Shown piece after piece: positions 60,301 through 64,000 of a stretch of DNA of 64,000 nucleotides. The stretch is from Lineus longissimus (Eukaryota; Nemertea; Pilidiophora; Heteronemertea; Lineidae): positions 12,340,001 to 12,404,000 of the forward strand of contig NC_088316.1 in the NCBI RefSeq assembly GCF_910592395.1, in the 5' to 3' direction. Numbering within the stretch: position 1 is the stretch's first letter; every line of letters begins with the position of its first letter. The notes beneath the pieces were generated by a model. The model searched no databases. It had not been told where the DNA came from and was given only the letters and a program-made list of their open reading frames with translations. The position numbers and the translations under genes were made by a program.

Positions 60301-63300
60301 CGCCTTGCTGAGGATGTTCGATGATGACAGAATGGTGTCCACACCATCAGTCACTCAGGGTTGTCCCATGACCACATGTCTGCCTGTCAAAGTAGAAGTG
60401 AACCCTTGGGACTGACATATGCTGTCATTATAAGAGATGTGTCCTCATTAAAGAGGTAAATTTGAATGAAAATCACAGGCTTGGGACCAAAACCAGTGTC
60501 CTTATTAGAGAGGGTGTCCTTAATAGAGAGGTGTCCGCTAAGAGAGGTTTCACTGTATTGTTATTTTCAGTCCATCTACGAGTGCGCCAAATCGACCAAA
60601 TCAACAAACCTAAGACGCTAATGCCGAGTACGTCAGGCCTGACTTACTGGCAGGTTGAGGCAGAGGACAGTATTCTCAATGGTAGGTATCACCTTTCAGA
60701 ATCCAGTGCCAAATCTGTCTTATCTGGTGGTCCGGGCTTTCAGATGGACACACAAAATGCATGTAACTCTGCATGATTATCGATCTCACCTTGATATATC
60801 CCCTCTCTGCACCACAAGCACTTTGTACAAATTCAAATTTCCTTTGGGTAGTTCCTTAGTCTTTTTCCAGGCTTCTTTTAAGCAGACCCACCCTTCGAGT
60901 TTGGCTGTACTGTCACAAACACTGTAAAACTTCCAAAATGATACGTATTTTCTAAAAAGTCGTACATGTATGCTTAGATTGATGGGCTGATATATGTGAC
61001 TGTCACAGCAAAATTAGGCCCATGTTCCTCTGAGCTTAATGGCAGGACTTGAAACTAACTTGAGATTACACCAATTTCTTTGATTATCTGGTGTCATTTT
61101 GGTACATCATCTGTGCGACATGCGCCTGGTTTTGCCTTGACGGGTCACATATATCGGATTCGATGTAACATTTAACCCATGTGCACATGGGTTTAATGTA
61201 GAAAAATAAGTTAATTAAACTTTTAAGTGATTCTTTATGGTGACTACAAACAGTTTTTCGTGGTGATAGTCGTGAGTAACTTTACTTACCATAAAGTTCA
61301 ATCTTCTTTTTAAAATACAATTTAAACTTGTTTTTTGCATCCAATTTTGACATTTATGATTGTTTATGGTGTAATTTTTTGGAGAAGATTTATTAATATA
61401 TAGATACTTGATTCGATCATTTTCTTGGATATTTATTTTGGACTGCAAAAACTCATTCTGAAAAGTTTTATACTGTGTATATCCCTTGCACTTGTGGTGG
61501 GGCAATTAAACCATCATGTTGCACAAAAGAAGTAGAAGAGAGATGATGTGAGTGATGAAAAGATTGACAACCTGGCTAGATGTTGATGCGTATAATTACT
61601 TTTCTGTTCATTGTGAATTCAGAGGTAATTGGGGGGGGGGGGGGGGGGTAGTAGCTAGCCTTTTGCCCCCCCCCCCCCCCCGACCAAAAATAAGATATTA
61701 CACCAGAGTGACCCAATTGCTGCCAGGTTTTCTCAATTACTAGTTGCTAGCATATCACCCCTGTATCAATTGCTCATCTAGCATGTGACAATTGTAAGTT
61801 ATCCTGCATGATTGTCTTATCAATTAACAAATATAAGTCTTTCTTTTTGCAGAACAATTTGCTTCATCCTAGCACACATTTTTCCTTGCACATGCAGCTT
61901 TGCACCGCATGGTATCGTTAAAAATACGTCTTACCACAGGCCCTTTATTTAAGGGTACCACCATTTTGGCTGGAACTTTAAATCTTAGAGCAAATAAAAA
62001 TACTTCAAAATAAATGGGCTGCCAGCATAAAACATGGGAGGCTGTTCTTGGGACTCTGATCCCTGATATTGGCTGGAACTTGAAATCTGAGAGCAAATAA
62101 AAATACTTCAAAATAAACGGGCTGCTCACACAAAACATGGGGGGCGGTTCGCGGGACTCTGATCCCTGATATTTGCTAGAACTTGAAATCTTACTTAAAA
62201 ATAAACGGGCTGCCCATATAAAACATGGGAGGCTATTCTCTGGACTCTGACCCCAGATATTGGCACTCACATTGTTTTGAAAGTGTTCCAATTGCTTTAG
62301 GATTTCAAGTTTCAGCCGGAATGGTGGTGCCTTTGGTCAACCCTTAACTTGACAGGGGAACTTTTGAATTTAAGGCACACAGATGACGTTAACTTTTTAA
62401 GTTGAATAAAACACTCTTTAAATGTCACAATCAGAACATCTGCCCTTCCCGTGCACCAATCAAATGAGACTGGCAGTTAATTAGAGGCAGTATTCATCTG
62501 GCCTATCCCTGCAGATCTGCTGTTAGAATTGTCTACCTGCTCAGCTATTCTGTTTATAAACCTCACTCATTTGATCACAGTGCTTTTTATTGAACATGAA
62601 GAATACGAGGTGAAGCTATGCACAGTAGAACCTCTCTATTTATAATAAAGTGTCATAAAATCGTACTTTTCAGGAAATGTGATAAGATGGGGACAGCAGA
62701 TCAGATTACGCCACATGGTCACGCGGCGCTACCTGTGCGTGAACTCTGACCTTGAGGTCGACCTTACGACAGATCACCGAGATCCACGAGCAGTGTTCAG
62801 ACTACATCCTGTCAAAAAGGTGAGGTTTTAGCGAGTTAAACAGCACAGTTAGATGCCCCATTTGATTATACAGTGGTAGTGGACACACTTTCTCGTGAGG
62901 ACACAAGTTGTGGTCCGAAATTTGGTCTTTCTATTCAGTCTGACCTCTCAATTCGAGACACCTCTCTATCAAGGACGGCACTTGCCATCCTGAGGGTGTC
63001 CGTAATAGAGAGGTTCAACTATACTGTACCTTCGTCTCTCCATTTTTCAGGAGGTAGACGAGATTAAGTTTGAGAGTTACGCGAGGATTGAACATGAGTT
63101 GACAGGCAGGTGGCTTCATGCTCTTAAAGATGTCGAGTACGTCCCGCGAGAGAAGAGATTGGCACAGTTCGAATCATTGCGTGGCATAGAGTGTGATGAA
63201 GCACAACTTCATGAGGTAAGTTAAATTTGAGGGGGGTGTAAACAGTTTGTGTAATTTTCTACAGGCATAATGCTATAAAAACTCAAGTGATGCACATTGC

Positions 63301-64000
63301 CGATCTCGATGGCCTAGTGGTTAAGGTGGCCGCCTCGTGAACGGAAGGTCGAAGGTTCAAGGCCCATTGGTAACCTCTTTCCGATGCGACCAGTTGGTTA
63401 GCCGCCAGCTAGTTAAATATAGGGTACAAGCTGCCTTCTTGCCAGGTGCCTGGCATAAGAGATAGGAGTTTGGAAGTAACGAGTGTCTCATAAGCCAAAA
63501 GCTGGCTGGTCCTTTCATCAGGGGTGACACTATAATCAACAAACTTTACATTGTTCCCAAAACAAAGTTAGGAAGGACATTTTTTAGGCCTGATGGCGAG
63601 GAAAAGCCGATTACTTATCTGTTATATGCAAAGCCTGCACCAGAGAAAACCTTTTTTGGAAGATTTGCGATGATTGGAACATACGCCTTCCTTGTAGTGT
63701 TCTTGTATGACAAACTCAGTCAAATACTCTAAATAAGCATGCAGCGATTGGAAAAATTGATGCAGGTACCCATTGTATACAGAAAACGGGCATGATTGAC
63801 TTTTGGCAGCGCCTGGCATTAGAAATAGGGAACAAAAGATAGTTGAACCAGCAGTAAATATATTTGAATGAACGGCGTAAACCTTTAAGGTTAGATGTTT
63901 TTAAAATCTGTCATCAGCCGTATCTTGCCTTTTCAGATCTCAACAGAATGTGACCAGCAATACGACGATGCATTTTCCCTCCAGCAGTGCATGCAGGAAC
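51222..64000 (+). CDS. Inositol 1,4,5-trisphosphate receptor-like channel, N-terminal part
   Basis: Twelve exons plus a candidate microexon, all phase-consistent, give about 433 residues before the window ends. Residues 1-238 correspond to the beta-trefoil suppressor domain of IP3 receptors: MGDFLCIGDYICLY at the start, CIQNRY, VRYGEIIQLKHVYTGKY and QYFHAS are in the family order. Residues 243 on correspond to the MIR-type beta domain of the ligand-binding core (GGSVIRLYH, YWQVE, RLRHMVTRRYL). IP3 receptors are tetrameric ER Ca2+-release channels of about 2,700 residues; the channel part lies off the window. The start is chosen from homology and the good context cagcATGG. The segment aligned to the IP3-contact loop lacks Thr-Thr-Gly-Arg, so ligand binding is doubtful. 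It is closer to IP3R than to ryanodine receptor in exon content and spacing, though strongly diverged. A second, IP3R-B-like lineage is known in some non-vertebrates; membership is my inference. Confidence 0.9.
51340..51686. mobile_element. Nested-palindrome MITE in intron 1
   Basis: tatgcgtcataccataaaga and its inverse tctttatggtatgacgcata are the ends (about 38 bp of TIR). Inside, ggccctttgccagatt and atctggcaaagggcc, then accacctatggtcgggaaaa and its mirror, continue the symmetry almost to the centre (gacaatg / cattgtc). It begins 18 bp after the exon 1 donor. Confidence 0.9.
51938..52011 (+). CDS. IP3R-like exon 2
   Basis: Completes Ser28 and codes CVHNGLYIYQQQDRETP to NPH, leaving one base. 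Acceptor ctttttcag, donor CACG|GTAAGC. Corresponds to the variable loop after the first beta strands of the suppressor domain. Confidence 0.8.
52085..52290. repeat. Inverted repeat in intron 2
   Basis: accgtaccggtgtaacat at the left and attacaccggtacc at the right are inverted, with ccccatgtttcagtgtttcc against aggggaaacactc further in. A probable MITE. Confidence 0.6.
52445..52569 (+). CDS. IP3R-like exon 3
   Basis: Codes Ala53 then VTFQVCIQNRYKLNKKYRKI and ends QLPSAK, phase 0. CIQNRY aligns with CPMNRY of vertebrate receptors. Acceptor taatttttag, donor AAAG|GTTGGT. Confidence 0.88.
52998..53084 (+). CDS. IP3R-like exon 4
   Basis: 29 codons, MSAEAENNDNIAEQKRQHG to RYGEIIQ, phase 0/0. Acceptor is a T tract ending ccag, donor CAG|GTACGT. 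RYGEIIQ aligns with QYGNVIQ that opens the first MIR-like segment. Confidence 0.9.
53599..53727. mobile_element. Small MITE in intron 4
   Basis: gagtttagaatccccgatc and its inverse gatcggggattctaaagttt are separated by about 90 bp. No coding capacity. Confidence 0.8.
53926..54704. mobile_element. 780-bp TIR element with internal GT-rich repeats
   Basis: ggggcccatctcaacagatg plus cagaaaatgaaatgag at the left is inverted at the right (ctcatctcattttctgcatc plus tgttgagacgggcccc). Both arms continue into gggaccatctcagtag / ctactgagatggtccc, for about 60 bp. The interior is a loose array of aaaggggagttgtgttgagg and ggtttggtattt variants. Confidence 0.88.
55284..55443 (+). mobile_element. Pogo-like MITE in intron 4
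   Basis: TA|CAGTAGAACCTC to GAGGTTCTACTG|TA, 160 bp, well preserved. Its right end is 26 bp upstream of the first base of exon 5. Confidence 0.92.
55470..55547 (+). CDS. IP3R-like exon 5
   Basis: 26 codons LKHVYTGKYIHVSTTQGSVR to NNML, phase 0/0. Acceptor cttccttttag, donor CTG|GTAAGT. Aligns with LLHLKSNKYLTV of canonical receptors. Confidence 0.92.
56094..56271 (+). mobile_element. Pogo-like MITE in intron 5
   Basis: Complete 178-bp copy, TA|CAGTGGAACCTC to GAGGTTCTACTG|TA. Same length as copies 1 and 2. Confidence 0.92.
56422..56502 (+). CDS. IP3R-like exon 6
   Basis: 27 codons VSLHDYNAKHAQFRVQPRYK to EGDN, phase 0/0. Acceptor gtcgctttcag, donor AAT|GTGAGT. FRVQPRYKVKSEGD aligns with FYIQPFYKLRSIGD. 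Confidence 0.93.
56742..56917 (+). mobile_element. Pogo-like MITE in intron 6
   Basis: TA|CAGTGAAACCTC to GAGGTTCCACTG. One end has lost the flanking TA (TG). 62 bp before exon 7. Confidence 0.88.
56980..57165 (+). CDS. IP3R-like exon 7
   Basis: 62 codons from VQIYDQIVLESVKSVGQYFH to GDEEFVK, phase 0/0. It contains QYFHAS (QPLHAS in vertebrates) and a segment equivalent to the end of the suppressor domain. Acceptor cattcttcag, donor AAG|GTGAGA. Confidence 0.94.
57303..57500 (+). mobile_element. tRNA-derived SINE in intron 7
   Basis: A-box-like tggcttatttggtagagtg, then a B box gggttcaatcc at 57351, are spaced as in a tRNA, followed by a non-tRNA body (tgccatctgcctgtccatg repeated in part). 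No intact acceptor stem, so it is not called as a tRNA gene. Confidence 0.72.
57560..57737 (+). mobile_element. Pogo-like MITE, degenerate, intron 7
   Basis: cacctctctattaaggacac, ttgacctctgtaatcaggac and taatagagaggttctgct identify it; both ends have drifted from the consensus. Confidence 0.8.
57808..57819 (+). CDS. Candidate 12-nt microexon of the IP3R-like gene
   Basis: tctctctttttacag|AACATCATTGTG|GTAAGC: a strong pyrimidine tract, acceptor and donor around exactly four codons (Asn-Ile-Ile-Val), phase 0/0, between two phase-0 exons. Skipping it gives FVK-GGSVIRL, which matches the canonical ILKGGDVVRL spacing, so if used it would be an optional insertion at the junction of suppressor and binding-core domains. 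Confidence 0.5.
57995..58173 (+). mobile_element. Pogo-like MITE in intron 7 (second copy)
   Basis: Complete, TA|CAGTAGAACCTC to GAGGTTCTACTG|TA, 179 bp. Confidence 0.92.
58493..58610. repeat. Perfect 33-bp inverted repeat
   Basis: gggtgatatgaataaagact plus agcaaatgctttt is repeated exactly in inverse at 58578-58610, with a 52-bp spacer. The right flank tcatatcacccattatgtct is then tandemly repeated to 58641. Confidence 0.95.
58642..59802. other. Intron 7, remaining part
   Basis: No further exon or strong repeat identified. ggacacactaccaa at 59062 and ttggtagtgtgtcctcggct at 59737 are inverted and share flanking ctcac-caag blocks, so 59060-59757 may be a 700-bp TIR element. Confidence 0.5.
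59803..59890 (+). CDS. IP3R-like exon 8
   Basis: 29 codons plus one base: GGSVIRLYHRELEAYLITEG to EVLQN. Acceptor cggtcttccag, donor AATG|GTAAGC. GGSVIRLYH opens the beta domain of the binding core (GGDVVRLFH in vertebrates). Confidence 0.94.
60395..60555 (-). mobile_element. Pogo-like MITE in intron 8
   Basis: Left end decayed (agaagtgaacccttggg), right end GAGGTTTCACTG|TA intact. It stops 15 bp before exon 9, so it supplies the sequence just upstream of the splice acceptor. Confidence 0.85.
60571..60681 (+). CDS. IP3R-like exon 9 (ligand-loop region)
   Basis: Completes Val272 and codes HLRVRQIDQINKPKTLM, PSTSGLTYWQVEAEDSILN, one base over. Acceptor tgttattttcag, donor AATG|GTAGGT. HLR and YWQVE align with FLR and LWEVE; the residues between, which in canonical receptors begin TTGRQ, are different and about six longer. 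Confidence 0.92.
60930..61610. other. Intron 9, AT-rich part
   Basis: gtgactgtcacagcaaaatt near 61000 and the AT-rich stretch 61190-61500 show no exon. Nothing else recognised. Confidence 0.35.
61629..61681. repeat. Facing poly-G and poly-C runs
   Basis: A run of about 19 G (61629-61648, one T after) and a run of about 15 C (61667-61681) are separated by gtagtagctagccttttg. They would pair as a hairpin in the transcript and are a likely spot for sequencing and length errors. Confidence 0.9.
61951..62345. mobile_element. Foldback MITE with a 103-bp internal triplication
   Basis: Ends aagggtaccaccattttggc and atggtggtgcctttggtcaa-ccctt are inverted, as in the 5160-5371 element. The interior repeats a 103-bp unit three times, at about 61968, 62071 and 62174 (ggctggaacttgaaatct, acttcaaaataaacgggct, aaaacatgggaggc, gggactctgatccctgata). 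Confidence 0.88.
62623..62646 (+). mobile_element. Pogo-like MITE end, truncated, intron 9
   Basis: CAGTAGAACCTCTCTATT remains, then unrelated tataataaag. It ends 27 bp before exon 10. Confidence 0.8.
62674..62819 (+). CDS. IP3R-like exon 10
   Basis: Completes Gly309, then NVIRWGQQIRLRHMVTRRYL to FRLHPVKK, phase 0 exit. WGQQIRLRHMVTRRYL aligns with WNSLFRFKHLATGHYL. Acceptor gtacttttcag, donor AAG|GTGAGG. Confidence 0.94.
62871..63026 (+). mobile_element. Pogo-like MITE in intron 10
   Basis: TA|CAGTGGTAGTGGACAC to GAGGTTCAACTATACTG|TA, with a short deletion at the left and a small insertion at the right end. It ends 24 bp before exon 11. Confidence 0.85.
63051..63215 (+). CDS. IP3R-like exon 11
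   Basis: 55 codons EVDEIKFESYARIEHELTG to EAQLHE, phase 0/0. SYARIEHELTGRWLHA aligns with SYVRLRHLCTNTWVHS. Acceptor tccatttttcag, donor GAG|GTAAGT. Confidence 0.94.
63301..63545 (+). mobile_element. tRNA-derived SINE in intron 11
   Basis: tggcctagtggttaaggtgg (A box) and aggttcaaggccc (B box, 63353-63365) are spaced as in a tRNA; the body continues with ccgatgcgaccagttgg. The acceptor stem does not close, so it is not a functional tRNA gene. Confidence 0.78.
63937..64000 (+). CDS. IP3R-like exon 12, cut by the window edge
   Basis: Reads ISTECDQQYDDAFSLQQCM-QE and continues past the end. Acceptor gccttttcag, phase 0. DAFSLQQC aligns with EAFAIVPV in the linker before the alpha half of the binding core. 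Confidence 0.9.
   Translation, partial: MSTECDQQYDDAFSLQQCMQE

Noticed and set aside
63301-63375. tRNA gene
   Set aside because: A and B boxes are present, but the acceptor stem does not close and SINE body follows; the same holds at 7690 and 57303.
1-64000. CRISPR arrays, operons, bacterial-type promoters
   Set aside because: Repeats lack regular unique spacers and the window is clearly eukaryotic with spliceosomal introns.

Overview
This is a eukaryotic, intron-rich, repeat-rich window, most likely from a marine invertebrate animal. The evidence is short exons with GT/AG borders in matching phase, long introns full of short inverted-repeat transposons (MITEs), tRNA-derived SINEs, a CR1/L2-type LINE fragment, minisatellites, and an animal-type intracellular Ca2+-release channel gene. 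Nothing in the sequence fixes the phylum.

Layout. 1-3.4 kb: a MITE relative, then a 112-bp minisatellite. 3.46-12.6 kb (- strand): a multi-exon gene for an unrecognised, mostly helical protein. Most neighbouring exon pairs have matching phase; at least one exon is unresolved. 9.3-17 kb: MITEs, a foldback, a diverged segmental duplication (13.9-15.8 kb) and a possible nested first exon at 11.1 kb. 17-45 kb: gene-poor, with scattered weak exon candidates (17.5, 20.5, 31.4, 43.4 kb), foldback MITEs, a hexanucleotide tract at 29.7 kb and a TTG/TGG microsatellite at 40.3 kb. 45.2-46.3 kb: 5'-truncated LINE on the - strand. 46.8-50.4 kb: two phase-compatible + strand exons of a possible membrane protein, with a 78-bp higher-order repeat between them. 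51.2-64 kb (+ strand): the first 12 exons (plus a candidate 12-nt microexon) of an inositol 1,4,5-trisphosphate-receptor-like channel, running off the right edge.

Best-supported biology. The right-hand gene encodes the beta-trefoil suppressor domain and most of the MIR-containing beta half of the ligand-binding core of an IP3R-family protein. The loop that in canonical receptors carries the Thr-Thr-Gly-Arg contacts to IP3 is replaced by an unrelated, longer segment, so this looks like a divergent paralogue that may not bind IP3 in the usual way. Its introns hold many copies of one pogo-like MITE family (TA target, CAGTRGAACCTC ends), and in four introns a MITE end lies within 30 bp of the 3' splice site.

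Limits. All gene models are from reading splice borders and translations by eye. No homology search was possible, and several single-exon calls are tentative.
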